Assembly: GCA_022316685.1 (NCBI GenBank)
Contig: JAKJHU010001533.1
Location: 1-64,000, forward strand
Length of the DNA: 64,000 nt
Source: Progne subis subis
Taxonomy: Eukaryota; Chordata; Aves; Passeriformes; Hirundinidae
Direction: 5' to 3'
Made by a program: the position numbers and the translations under genes. This document shows positions 35,733 through 46,007 of this stretch, one piece after another; position 1 is the first letter of the stretch, and every line of letters starts with the position of its first letter. Under the pieces are notes generated by a model that saw only the letters and a list, made by a program, of their open reading frames with translations, was not told the DNA's origin and ran no database searches.

Positions 35733-35742
35733 ATTAAGGGTA

Positions 35743-36412
35743 TGTCCTGGTTTGGAGACAAATTTGGGAGAAAACCCCTGTATAGGATCCCTCTGGGAAG
35801 CAAACCCAAGTGGCCCCTCCCTCCAACCAGTCCGAAAAAAAAAAAAAAAAACCTTTGTGGAGAAAAGTGGAAAAAACTATTTTACTAAACAAATAAAGTG
35901 CATACAAGTATAAAGAATGAATAATATGAAACAATAAAACCTCTCGTTCTGAAGTGAGATGGCAAATTGAGAAAGTCCTTGCCGTGGGTGGAGCTCAGCC
36001 TCTCTCAGTTTCTCCTCAGTCCCAGTCCCTCCGGTGCTGCTGGAAAATGCCGAGCTCCAGGCCCCGGTGGGCCGCAGGTGCAGCCCCCAGTGCTCCCCTG
36101 GGTTTTCAGTCCAGAGCAGGTTTAAACAGTTCCAAGAAAAAAGAAAGAAAAAAAAACAGTCCAGGGAACTTCTCTGCCCTAGCTAGCTGAAACGAACTAA
36201 AAGCAAAAAGATTTCTGTCCTGCAGTCTCTCCAAGCCTCCGCCGAACACCCCGTCCGCAGAAGAATGTGGAGGAGTCAGGCAGTTTTCACAAAACAAACT
36301 CCGCGCTTCTCCTTGCTCTTAGAACCAGTCTTAAAGGCACAGGACTCAATATACAGAGTCCAAACAGAACAGACGATTGGGGATACAAGCATCATAAAGT
36401 TACCCTAGGACA
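35743..36412 (-). mobile_element. 5' LTR of ERVL B2
   Basis: 670 bp, same termini as the 3' LTR; by eye it differs from 29,723-30,391 at only a few sites, for example a missing GCT triplet near 36,040. Confidence 0.9.
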
Positions 36413-37100
36413 GAAAGATATGCATTTAAGGAGATAATTGTTATAATTTGTGTGTGGATTCGAGCAAAAGTGTTTGTGATGAACTAAGTAATATCCTATA
36501 AGATGCTTGAACAGAGAGAAAGATAAGAAGTCCCCTGCGTTAGTGAAGAAGTAAGAAGATATCTCTGTGCCTTGAGGTGAAGAATCCTTTGCTTTGGAGT
36601 TATTCATCTTTAAAAGGTGACACCCCAGTATGCAAAAGTCTAAGACCTATGACCCATAAGCAGCTTGGGAAACTGCTCCTGGGAGGGTCACAGGGGCAGG
36701 TTTCTCCGGGCGGTTGTTTTGGTGACAGTTTAAAACCCACAAGAGAACTGTTCTAAGTTGTCAGTGGGATCCATGACTCAAAAGGATACTCTTCCCCTAA
36801 TGAATTGATGAAAGACTATTATCAGATAGTGAAACTGACTGAAAATTACAAGTTTTGTCTCTTTATGTTGTTTTGTAAAAAAGTGAACAGTTTGTAAGGG
36901 GAGGGAAGAGTGGTTTTGGAGTTTCATTCTGTTTTAGGTTTTTTCCAACATTTTTTCTTTTCTATTCTTTTAGTGTATGTTAATAAAACTATTGGTTAAT
37001 TTTAAGGTTGAGCCTGCTTTGTTTTTCTCCTAGTCTCTCTCCCACAGAAAGAGTAAGTACCAAGACCAAAATTTAGTAAACGTGAAACCACTACACTCGG

Positions 37101-37156
37101 TCTGCTCCCCGCATTTTTTTTTCAAAATCACCTTTATTTGGTGCCGAACATCGGAC
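37101..37156 (+). promoter_or_regulatory. end of G LTR (to about 37,130) and primer-binding site (37,139-37,156)
   Basis: After the CTCGG duplication the G LTR resumes and appears to end at AAAATCA. A PBS-like TGGTGCCGAACATCGGAC follows at 37,139. I could not match it confidently to one tRNA; the 8-base gap to the presumed LTR end means one of the two boundaries is uncertain. Confidence 0.45.
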
Positions 37157-37434
37157 CTTGAGGTGACGACCTGGAGGAGAAAATTAGTGGTGGGACGCTG
37201 AGTGCTTGGACGCTGAAATCACCGGCAGATGCAGCTGCATTGAGGTGAGACCCTCCGGAAAATAGCGGTCCGACGCTGATCTGCCAAGAGATGCATCAGC
37301 ACTGAGGCAGAAGCTTGCCGTCCTTGCAAATATATTGCGATGCTGAGCTGGTAAGGGGAGCAGGGGGCAGTTTTCTTGAAAAAAGGTGGAAGGCTCTGAG
37401 TACTCCCTTCCCTGCCCCATTGACAACGGCAAGT

Positions 37435-38188
37435 ATGGAGTGAGAATTTGCTGCCGCACTGAAGTTGCTTATTAATATACTCTCTGAGAGAGGAAAAACA
37501 GTAGAAGAAAAAGTACTGCAAAAGCTGATTAACTGGGTGCATGGAAATGGACATTTAACAATCCCGCAGCACCGCGAAGTCGGGGAGGCGCCGTGGGGCC
37601 CCTGCCGTGCCCTCCCGCCGCCTCTGGCGCCCTGGCACTGTCACTGTCCAATGCCCAGCTCGCCGCTCCTGGCTTGCGGACCGCCCCCGTCCCTCCGCGG
37701 CAGCGGTTCCATGGTGCCCGCCGCCCCCCGCCGCCCCACAGTAACAGGCAGGACGAGGATAAAGCAGCCCCCAGGGGTCTGCCACTCCCACCGCCGCTGC
37801 TCCCAGTGCCGCCGCTCCCACAACGCATGCGCCGACTGCCCCGCCTTTTCTCGGCTGTGCCCGAAGAGATACCGGTCGACCAAGAGAGGGGAACCCGTGA
37901 CCTCTGCTGTCAACCACGTTCCCCCAATAATGTTCCACTGCCGGACGAATTAGAGGATGATGGAGCAGTGCTTCCCCTGGCAGAAACCCTGGCAGAACCC
38001 ACGATTGGTTTAAAAGAACTGACTGATCAAATTTAGGCAGTGATGCAGCGCCTGGATGAGTGAGTGCAAGCAGCAACTAACCTGCTGCTGGAAAAAGCCC
38101 AAGAACTATCTACAATAAATGCTAAAAATCAGGAGGAGCCAACATCATTTATCTCCCAGTTAACTCCACTGCAACGACTGCTAGAACA
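37435..38188 (+). pseudogene. gag: gag of provirus G, 5' part
   Basis: An ATG at 37,435 is followed two codons later by a TGA stop, then the frame reads LKLLINILSERGKTVEEKV, a helical matrix-like N-terminus, and a Pro/Arg-rich middle. After about 37,930 another frame carries the sense (LKELTDQI, then a Gln/Glu-rich coiled-coil-like segment up to QLTPLQRLLEH). At 38,188 it is cut by the LTR at 38,189. The continuation is found on the minus strand at 53,591. Stops and frameshifts make it non-functional. Confidence 0.65.
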
Positions 38189-38564
38189 TGTTACCCTGGT
38201 TTTTCTGAGGTTTTAAAGCCTTTTGAAATGGAGTCAGATCCTTTAGTTACTGTAGAATATTAGAGCAGTTTTCTACCTTTTCCCACATATGTAACATAAA
38301 CAAATCCTTTGTTTTTCATTCTCTGTCCTTTGTTTGCATATTTCTAACCTGAAAACAATTGTAACTGACAATTGGTCTGGCCAGTGAGGCTGAGGGGTGG
38401 AAACCCCAAAAAGCCAATCTTCTGCTAGACCCATAAATGTATAAAAAGTAAGAAATAAACAAAGGGGTCTTCTTCTCTCTGCTCTCTCGGCTGTGAGCTG
38501 GATCGGAAGGACCTCTGCGAAAATCTCTTGTCTGCGTGTGACTGCTTTGTGTGTCTCGGTGACA
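38189..38564 (+). mobile_element. 5' LTR of E1
   Basis: 376 bp, TGTTACCCTGG to CTCGGTGACA; AATAAA at about 38,455. Its variants match the LTR at 53,592-53,966, not its apparent partner at 45,187. Confidence 0.88.
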
Positions 38565-38566
38565 TC

Positions 38567-38584
38567 TGGTGACCCCGTGTGGAT
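38567..38584 (+). promoter_or_regulatory. PBS of E1, tRNA-Trp type
   Basis: TGGTGACCCCGTGTGGAT, matching the first 11 bases of the Trp PBS used by avian alpharetroviruses. E2 has the longer match. Confidence 0.7.
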
Positions 38585-38636
38585 GAGCAGTTTGGTGAGG
38601 TTTTCCTTTCCCTTTTTTCCCTGTTTTGTGTTTATT

Positions 38637-41184
38637 ATGGAGGATTTTTTAGTTTTGGAACTTTGGGGAGATCTCTTGGAGAGAAAGAACGCTCAGATCT
38701 CGCGGGAGGGACTACAGAGTCTATTTGCATGGGGCAGGCGGAGGAAGTTTTTTCCCACACCAGGGTCTGTGCTCAGTCGACGGGAGTGGTACCTCCTGGG
38801 GGACTATATGTTAGACACCCTTGATATAGAATATGATGAAGAAACTGCAGAATTGTTGCTGCAGTGGAGGTTATTTGAGAGACCTGTGTTTAAGTCGACC
38901 CCTTACAGCTCGAAGGCTGACAGCCCCAGTCCGAAGCAGGACGGAGAGCTGGAAGGGGGCGGGGTCATTATGTCAGACCCGGAATCTGAACTTCAGCTCC
39001 TTTGTGATGTGGATTCTTCCCCTTCCTCCCCCGTTCCTGCGCGGGGGGGGTTCCCCCCCTCGGGTTCCGGTGCTGGTCTCGGGCAGAGGGGGGGCAGAGC
39101 CCCGCCGGCCCCGCCGATCCCCATGCTGCAGAGCTGCCAGAGCGGGGCGGGGCTGCCTCCTCTCCATGCCTTTCCGGCGTTGGTGGGTGGGGGCGGCCCG
39201 GAAATGTGGGCTCCGCTTTCTTTTGGCCGAGATTCGGTCACTGTGCATTGTCTGTTCTGCCGCACGACCGTCACGTATCCGATGGGGTCGGCTGACGTGG
39301 AGTTTCCCGCTCTGCCGCCTGGGCCGGGCCTGGAGGCGGCTGCGTTGGCTGCCTCTCCCCCGCGCTGCCGGCAGCGCGGGGTGGGGACGCTGCCGAAGGC
39401 AGGGCCCCGGTTGGTCCCTCGGCGGGCACCGCCCCCATGCGCGGGCTGACAGCTCCGCTCCGCTCGGGGGTGGGGGGGGGCTGCAGGCTTCCGCCCCCCC
39501 GCGGGACCCCTTCTCGGGGGGGTTCCGGACACTCCGCCTCCCGCGCCAGCCCCATGGGCTGCAGGTGGTGCTCACGGGGCGGGAAGAGGCTCTAATGTGG
39601 CTGGCTCTAATCAGCTGCCAGCAGGGACTGTCGCGGCCCCGCCAGTGATGGAGGCGCAGTCGCCGCCTCCGCCTGAACGCAGCACAAGCTCCTCAGCCGC
39701 GCAGGGATGTGTTTCCGCCGCGGAGCCATCGGACCAGTCTCCAGCGGCCGGCGCGGGCTCCAGCGGCGCTGAGGATGTGGCGGGCCCAGCGCCTGCAGCT
39801 GGTCCGGCCCCCCCCCCTCCCCGCTTCCCGCTGCGAGCGTTGCGGCGGCTACGGGCGGCGAGGTGTTTAAGTTCAGCACGAACGGGGACACAGCCAGAAT
39901 GCGGCCGGTCTTTGACAGGAGCAAAAGTTCCTGCGCTGTTGGCTCTTCGTAAACAGCCTGGACACTACCCCCTTGTCAGGTGACCATACGGCCGAGAGAC
40001 CGTGGGCAGTTCTGGGACAAGGTGATAGCTAAGGTTGAAGGATTGAGTGCTGGTGCTGGACCTGCAGTGCCTGATGTTCAGCCAGTCCCCAGCCGAGTGC
40101 CTGCCTCTGACCCTATGGGGTCCACAGGGCAGGATAAGGCAGGTGCTGCTGCTTCATCTGAGGGTCTTCAGGCCTTTCCTGTCCTTCAGGGTCCTGCTCA
40201 TAACACCTATCAACCCTTGGCTTGGCAGGCTTTGACAGAACTGCGTGGTGCAGTCGGGAAGTATGGTCTGGGCTCAGCAGAGGTGATGCAGGTTCTCTGT
40301 TATTTTAATGCCAGTCTTTTGACACCCTTTGACATTCGGAGCTTGGCTCGAGCCTTTTTCCCACCAGTTGAATATGACTTCTTTGAGCATAAATGGACTC
40401 AGTTGGCAGTCAGAGCGGTGGAACGGAATAGGACACTGGGTCAGGGTGACCCTAGGCATATGGTTAATATCGATATGCTAATGGGAACAGGCAATTATAC
40501 CAGGGCCGAAGGGCAGGCTGGTTATGAGCCCTTGGTCCAGGAGCAGTGCCAGCAGACAGGCATGGCAGCCCTGGTTCAGACCTTACAGCTGGCTACCCCA
40601 CAGCAGGCCTTTGCAACAATTGTCCAGGGAGTTGAAGAGCCCTTCCTGTGCTTTGCAGGATGGCTGACTGCTGCTGTGGACAAGCAGGTGAGTGATCCTG
40701 CAGCAAGGAAGCTCATGATTCAGTCCCTTGCTCAGGGCAACTGCAATGCAGTTTGCAAGAGGATAATTGAAGCGCTTCCCGGGGAACCATCCATGTCGGA
40801 CATGGTTGGGGCCTGTGCAAAGGTATCCCCTTCCAGCCAACATGTGGCTGCCGTGCCTACAGCTGTGCAGCCAGCTGTGGCTACGATTGTCCAACCGACG
40901 GTGACTACAGCGGTCCAGCCGGCCGTGCCTGTGGCCGTGCAACCGGCTGTGGCTACTGCTGTGCAGTCTGTTTGGGTTGTTCCCCAGGGGGTGCAACAGT
41001 AGCAGTGGGGTGCTCAGGCCAGGAAGAAACAGGGTGGAAAGGCACAGAAGTCTACGGCTGTCTTGTTTTATTGTGCACGATGTGGAAGGCTGAATCACGC
41101 TACAACTGCGTGTAAGGCGACAGTGCATGTGAATGGTCAGCCATTGGGCAGTTCGGGAAACGCAACGCAGAGCGCGAAGGCATG
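38637..41184 (+). pseudogene. gag: gag of E1 (matrix, Pro-rich, capsid, zinc knuckle)
   Basis: Start ATG at 38,637 gives MEDFLVLELWGDLLERK, matching the E2 start. A GC-rich Pro/Gly section (39,000-39,950) has a stop at 39,449 and a frame change. Capsid is clear at 39,980-41,002, including AWQALTELRGAVGKYG, a major homology region with QGVEEPFLCFAGWL, and a C-terminal domain. A tandem region of Ala/Val-Gln-Pro repeats (about 40,850-40,990) is followed by a TAG at 41,000. In the same frame lies a CCHC knuckle, CARCGRLNHATTAC, near 41,075. Gag ends with a TGA at about 41,184. Confidence 0.8.
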
Positions 41185-41958
41185 ATGCGTGCTGACACAA
41201 ATGTCTCTGCCTCAGCCCCAACCAATGGAGATCTGCTCAGCAGGCTTGCAGCCAGCACCCGCGGTTCAGCAGGTGTTGATGTCTGCACAGCCGAGTCTGT
41301 CGTGATTGATTCGGAAAGAATACACAAGGTTCCCCTGGATGCCTTTGGTCCCCTGGGTGATGGCATGAGTGCTTTCTTGATGGGGAGGTCCAGTGCCACC
41401 ATTCAGGGTATCATGGTGCACCTGGGACTGAATGATGTGGATTTTTCGGGACAGATTCACACAATGGTCTCCACACCCACCCCCCCTCTGACTATCCCAA
41501 AAGGCACATGAATTGCTCAACTTGTTCCTTTTAAGTCTTCTGTTTCCAGAACCGAGGACCGGTCGCGAGATGACGGTGGTTTCATCTCTACTGGGCCGCC
41601 TCAAGTGCGCTGGACTGCTGTCCTGACCAAAGACCATCTTGAGAGGCTGTGTATCGTGTCCATGGTTGGTGCCACGCCGTCGGAGATTCACCTTCGTGGC
41701 CTCCTAGATACGGAGGCAGGCGTGAGCATTCTCTCCCTGGCTGCTTGGCCCTCGCAGTGGCCTTTGAGCCTGACAAAGACATCTATATTGGGCTTAGGAG
41801 GAACGAAGCAATGCTACGTGAGCCGGAATCCCGTGGCCATCACGAACCCGGAGGGACAGACAGCCATAATTTGGCCTCATGTTACTGAGATTCCTCAGAA
41901 CCTCTGGGGGAGGAATGTTTTGGCCATGTGGGGGGTGCGATTTGGAACGGATTTTTGA
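41185..41958 (+). pseudogene. pro: dUTPase-protease of E1
   Basis: The dUTPase part shows RGSAGVDVCTAE (motif 1), GRSSA (motif 2), a motif-3 block with NDVDFSGQIHTMV, and a motif-5 KGT-stop-IAQLVPF in which a TGA replaces Arg (41,509). The protease follows with LLDTEAGVSIL: the catalytic D-T-G has become D-T-E. The end [14 protein letters not shown] is a usual class II protease C-terminus. dUTPase would lower dUTP; protease would mature gag. Both E1 and E2 share the D-T-E change. Confidence 0.8.
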
Positions 41959-42392
41959 TTGGGGCCACTGTGATGAAGGGCGCAGAGTGTCCCACGCCTC
42001 CTTTACAGTGGTTGGTGGACGGACCCATCTGGGAGAACCAGTGGCCCCTCCCTCATGACAAACTAATCGCCCTTCGTGAACTCGTACAGGAGCAGTTGGA
42101 TCAGGGGCATTTGGAACCACCTACCAGTTCCTGGAACACTCCTGTCTTTTGTATCAAAAAGAAGTCTGGGAAATGGAGGTTGCTACAAGACCTGCGAAAG
42201 GTCAATGCCATGATGGAAGGCATGGAGACATTGCAGGCGGGCATGCCATCGCCTACCATGCTTCCCGTGGACTGGCCGGTCCTCATTGTGGATCTGAAGG
42301 ATTGTTTTTTAACGATCCCTCTGCATCCTGATGAAAGACCAAAATTTGCCTTCACAGTACCAACAATAAATAATGCAAAGCCCGCACAGCGG
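41928..42392 (+). pseudogene. pol: reverse transcriptase of E1, N-terminal part
   Basis: Overlaps the protease end in another frame, as in pro-pol frameshifting. It contains [20 protein letters not shown] and [20 protein letters not shown] (first catalytic Asp). It stops at QR where solo LTR D is inserted; the next codons (TAT CAA TGG) follow at 43,076 in frame. Confidence 0.82.
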
Positions 42393-43070
42393 TGTGGTGG
42401 TGCAGAACTGTTTTATTAGGTTTTTGTAAGAAGTTTATGTTATGGTTCATTTCACTGTATCCCCAATTTTGTATCCCTTTTGTGTCATCTGTATAATAAG
42501 GTGTTTTGTGTCAATCATCCCACCCCTCACATGGCATGTAACATCCCCTCTGCCCCCCCTCACTCTGGGGCAGCCTGTCTATCACTCCAGGGGTCCCTCC
42601 CAGATTGCGAAACCTCAGGGAGAGGGCTTCAGGTAGATAGGTAGCCTGGGGGAATTCTTTTCCTCTGGAGGTGGTTGGTCCGAGGCTTGGGGGTGGGCAC
42701 ACCTTGTTACCCCCTGAATCCCCTGATTTGCTGTCTTGTTGTATCCTCCCTGGAACCCCTCCCCCGCTTATAAGGGAGAGGGAGATTCAAAGCTTTCTCT
42801 CTCCGAGCAGCTCCTCGCTCAGCTGCTCCTCTCTCAGCTGCTCAGCTCTCAGCCTCTGAGCTCTCTGCTTCTCAACTCTGGAGCTAATAAACATCTTTTA
42901 ACCTGCTAAGCTGAGAGCCAGCCTTTTCTCTTCTGCTGCTGTTGACTGTCTCGACATACGGGGTCCAACTGCTAAGCCGAAGCCGAAACGAACTGGAAAC
43001 ATCTGTATCTGTGTTGACCGAGCTAGCCAGAGGTCCTCTCCCGCCCGGAGTGGGGAAAAAACCAGATACA
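42393..43070 (+). mobile_element. solo LTR 'D' inserted in E1 RT
   Basis: 678 bp, TGTGGTGGTGCAG to CCAGATACA, flanked by AGCGG (42,388-42,392 and 43,071-43,075). TATAA in GCTTATAAGGG at about 42,768 and AATAAA at about 42,886 give plus orientation. The start of an antisense copy is at 63,948. Confidence 0.88.
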
Positions 43071-43075
43071 AGCGG

Positions 43076-45106
43076 TATCAATGGAGAGTTCTGCCTCTGG
43101 AATGGACAATCCGTCACCAGGAGGTGCATTTTGTGCAATTGGTGAAGACACTGAATGATGCTCAGAAGCTGGTAGGTTTTATCACTTGGTTATGTCCTTA
43201 CTTGGGACTGACCACAGCACAACTGTCTCCTTTGTTTGAATTGTTGAAAGGGGACACTGATTTAAAGTCACCTCGTGAATTGACTCCTGAGGCACGAAAA
43301 GTGCTGGAGGAGGTTCAACAAGCTGTTTCGGCTCGCCAGGCGTACCGCATTGAACCTTCCATTGATGTCACTGTGTTCATTACCACTCCTGATTTACATC
43401 CTACAGGTATCATCGGCCAATGGAATGATGATTGGACTGATCCTCTGCACGTATTGGAATGGGTCTTCCTGCCTCATCAGCCGTGTAAGACGGTGACGGC
43501 GCTGTTTGAATTGATTGCGCGCTTGATAATCAAGTGCCGGCAACGCTGTTTGCAATTGATGGGTGCAGATCCCTCAAAGATCATACTCCCCATTCAGAGG
43601 GAGGAATTTGATTGGAGCTATGCGAACAATGTTTCGCTGCAAAGTGCTCTCGAGGGTTTTTCAGGGCAGATCACTTATCATCTGCCTAGCCACAAGCTAT
43701 TGCAAGTGGCCAAAAATACTCAATTTTCTCTACGACCCAAAAATAGCCAAGAGCCAGTGCAAGGACCCACCGTCTTCACTGACGGTTCAGGCAAAACAGG
43801 AAAAGCCATTGTTACCTGGCAGGATGGATCTGAGTGGCAGGTTTTGGAAGGCCATGAGGATGCGTCAGCCCAACTGGTTGAACTAAGGGCTGCTGTCATG
43901 GCATTTGAGAAATTTTCCCAGGAACCTTTCAATTTGATCACGGATTCAGCCTATGTTGCTGACATCGCACAGCGATTGGGTTGTTCAGTTTTGAAGGAGG
44001 TCAGTCACCCTGCCTTGTTTAATTTACTGAAGGCCCTGTGGTGTGCAATTCAGGCCAGAGTTCATCCATACTACGTTCTGCATGTACGGAGTCACACTAA
44101 ATTGCCAGGACTTGTAGCAGAAGGTAACGCAAGGGCTGACAAGTTGGCTAACCCAGCGTGGGTAGCCCCTCAGCCTGACGTGCTCGCGCAGGCCAAGGCA
44201 TCGCATGGGTTTTTCCACCAAAATGCGCATACGCTGCAGAAGCAGTTCAAACTGACAGCCACTGAGTCTCATGAGATTGTCGAGTCGTGCGACGACTGCC
44301 ACGCCCTTGGTGCGCCATTGCCGGCAGGAGTTAACACCAGAGGCCTTAAAGCCTTGGAGCTTTGGCAGACCGATGTCACCCAGGTCGCCGAGTTTGGCCG
44401 GCTCAAGTATGTGCATGTCACGGTGGACACGTTCTCCTCTGCGATGTGGGCTTCTGCTCACACAGGAGAGAAAGCCCGTGATGTCATTGCCCACTGGAGG
44501 CAGGCCTTTGCCGTTCTTGGCATACCTTCTGCTGTGAAAACCGACAATGGTCCTGCTTATGCCTCGCAGCAGGTACGGCAGTTCCTACAGTCGTGGGGTG
44601 TGTCACATAACTTTGGCATCCCTCATTCTCCGACGGGACAGGCGATTGTAGAATGCGCTCACGGTACACTCAAGCGTGTTCTTCAAAAACAAAAACAGGG
44701 AATGCAGGGTGAAACCCCGCACAGTCGGTTGGCAAAGGCTTTGTACACCATCAATCACCTTATGGTGCCGCAGAACTCAAATAATCCTGTCATTTTGAAC
44801 CATCATCTCTCGTTGCAGGCTTCAGACGGTGAGCAACAGCCTCAAGGCAAGGTACGGGTCCGAAATTTAGTCACCAAGCAATGGGAAAGACCCTATGACC
44901 TAATCGCTATGGGGCGAGGGTATGCGTGTGTGTCCACAGACACTGGGACACGCTGGCTACCTTCAAAGTGTGTCCGTCCTGACCTGCGACCACAGAGGCA
45001 GAATTCAGCCGACAGGCAAGGTGGAAGCCGTGATCTACTTGAAAGCCACCAAGTGGATGAATCCTCGAGTGATCACTCTGATGATTCCTCCACAGACAGT
45101 GATTGA
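43076..45106 (+). pseudogene. pol: pol of E1, C-terminal part: RT thumb, RNase H, integrase
   Basis: One open frame of about 677 codons. It begins YQWRVLPLEW and jumps directly to thumb sequence (VKTLNDAQKLVG), so the palm with YMDD is deleted (E2 retains it). RNase H residues: FTDGSG, VELRAA, ITDSAYV and EGNARADKLA. Integrase: HHCC with SHEIVESCDDC, Asp in WQTDVTQV, Asp in VKTDNGPAYA, Glu in GQAIVECAHGTLK, and a C-terminal RWLPSK block. The tail is Ser/Asp-rich. The RNase H and integrase regions show no stop, which suggests recent age, but the protein as a whole is defective. Confidence 0.82.
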
Positions 45107-45174
45107 ATTTGTATATATTCCTTTTGTAAATTTGTTCATTTTTTCTTTTTCTGTTTTTCTTTTTTTGTAAAGTT

Positions 45175-45186
45175 AAAAGGGTGAGA
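45175..45186 (+). other. polypurine tract of E1
   Basis: AAAAGGGTGAGA directly before the 3' LTR. Confidence 0.8.
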
Positions 45187-45562
45187 TGTCACCCTGGTTT
45201 TTCTGAGTTTTTTAAGGCCTTTTGATTGTTCATAAAATGGAGTCAGACTTTTTAGCTACTGTACAATATTAGGAGCAGTTTCTACTCTTTCTCACACATG
45301 TAACACAAACAAATCCTTTGTTTCTCATTCCCTGTCCTTTGTTTGCATATTTCTAACCTGAAAACAATTGTAACTGACAGTTGGTCTGGCCATTTGGCTG
45401 GGAGGTGTAAACTCCAGAAGCCAATCCACAGCCAGACCCAGAAATGTATAAAAAGTAAGAAATTAACAGGCAGAGGCTCTCGGCCTTGGCTCTCTTGGAG
45501 GAACAACTCTGCCCTGCGAAATCTCTTGTCTCCGTGTGATTGCTTTGCGTATCCCGATCACA
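45187..45562 (+). mobile_element. 3' LTR of E1
   Basis: 376 bp, TGTCACCCTGG to CCCGATCACA. Shares TTGATTGTTCATAAAATGG with the LTR at 57,085-57,460, absent from 38,189. Right flank ATATCC equals (as complement) the flank right of 57,460. Confidence 0.88.
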
Positions 45563-46007
45563 ATATCCCTCTCTTAATGGCCTCCACTGTCTGCGCAAAT
45601 TCCCAATCTGCTACTCCACCAAAATCTTTAGGAACGGGGTTAGGTATTCTCAACACTACCTGTGCTGCTTGATACAAGGCATAAGGGTACCACTATAGCA
45701 ATGGTCACACAAACCACCCTTATGCCAAAGCTTTGGTGCCTCTCTCTGAAATTGTGCACCACAAACTCTGCAGCTCACTTCTATAACTATTAGTTCCTGA
45801 TACTGAGGACACTCTTTTTTCTTGCCCCTCATACAAGTCCTGGGAAAGTTCCAACAATCCCAAGGGGCCTTGGTGATCAAAGATGCATGCTACAACGCAG
45901 TCTAGGTCAGGAGGGCATTGTTCACCAGCGGCCTCAACCTCCAGCTGTCTCAGCAAGATGGTCCGTGCTCTTCTTCCTTCTTTTCCTTCCTTGCTGGCCG
46001 AGTCCAT
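45563..46007 (-). pseudogene. Cys-rich ORF of provirus G upstream of env
   Basis: Minus-strand frames 46,007-45,720 (start MDSASKEGKEGRR) and 45,880-45,563 (with CRVCGAQFQREAP and LCDHC) form a CxxC...CxxC pattern like a small zinc ribbon. A frameshift near 45,850 separates them. If the E element at this edge is removed, the second frame remains open into the plus-strand sequence at 57,461 and stops at 57,552, overlapping the env start. That continuity suggests a real pre-insertion ORF. The family is not recognised. Confidence 0.5.

Larger units (their letters stand above)
34536..35733 (-). pseudogene. gag: first ORF of ERVL B2: hydrophobic N-terminus plus repeat tail
   Basis: 35,733-35,332 encodes a strongly hydrophobic region with about three to four possible membrane helices. 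After a frameshift, 35,321-34,536 encodes a further hydrophobic part, an Ala/Lys-rich linker and a tail of at least ten imperfect decapeptides of the type TRSGAQPTAT. The ORF begins within 100 bases of the PBS. B2 has the longest repeat tail of the three copies. It occupies the gag position, but membrane segments are not a normal gag feature. Confidence 0.6.
29723..36412 (-). mobile_element. ERVL-like (class III) provirus B2, 6.7 kb
   Basis: Minus-strand provirus flanked by GAAAG (29,718-29,722 and 36,413-36,417), inserted in LTR A. It has 669-670 bp LTRs, Lys-type PBS, hydrophobic/repeat gag-like ORF, coiled-coil gag segment, protease, RT, RNase H and integrase remnants and a polypurine tract; no env. 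RT with LPQGW-type and YIDD motifs and the absence of env fit ERVL. Many TGG codons are changed to TAG. It is the most complete of three copies here. Confidence 0.88.
28847..37095 (+). mobile_element. solo LTR 'A' (about 1.55 kb) split by an ERVL provirus
   Basis: TGTCATGGGTTAG to AACCACTACA with a CTCGG duplication (28,842-28,846 and 37,096-37,100). Its two halves, 28,847-29,722 and 36,413-37,095, are joined across the ERVL insertion, total about 1,554 bp. An antisense copy lies at 58,195-59,311. An AATAAA at about 36,980 lies 110 bases from the end. It is inserted in the R/U5 part of provirus G's LTR. No internal retroviral genes are attached, so it is a solo LTR made by LTR-LTR recombination. 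Confidence 0.82.
38189..45562 (+). mobile_element. class II env-less provirus E1 (recombinant halves)
   Basis: LTR-PBS-gag-dUTPase-pro-pol-PPT-LTR on the plus strand, 7.4 kb including the inserted LTR D. A dUTPase between nucleocapsid and protease is a betaretrovirus trait; the PBS is Trp-type. There is no env: pol ends about 70 bases before the polypurine tract. The two LTRs are not a matched pair (start TGTTACCC versus TGTCACCC; 19-base indel), and the flanks AGAACA and ATATCC differ, so the halves come from two proviruses. Confidence 0.85.

Noticed and set aside
38973..39575. Minus-strand frames of about 180-200 codons in E1 gag, and similar plus-strand frames at 55,887-56,573 in E2
   Set aside because: GC-rich antisense shadows of gag; the same artefact appears in both copies because the gag region is homologous.
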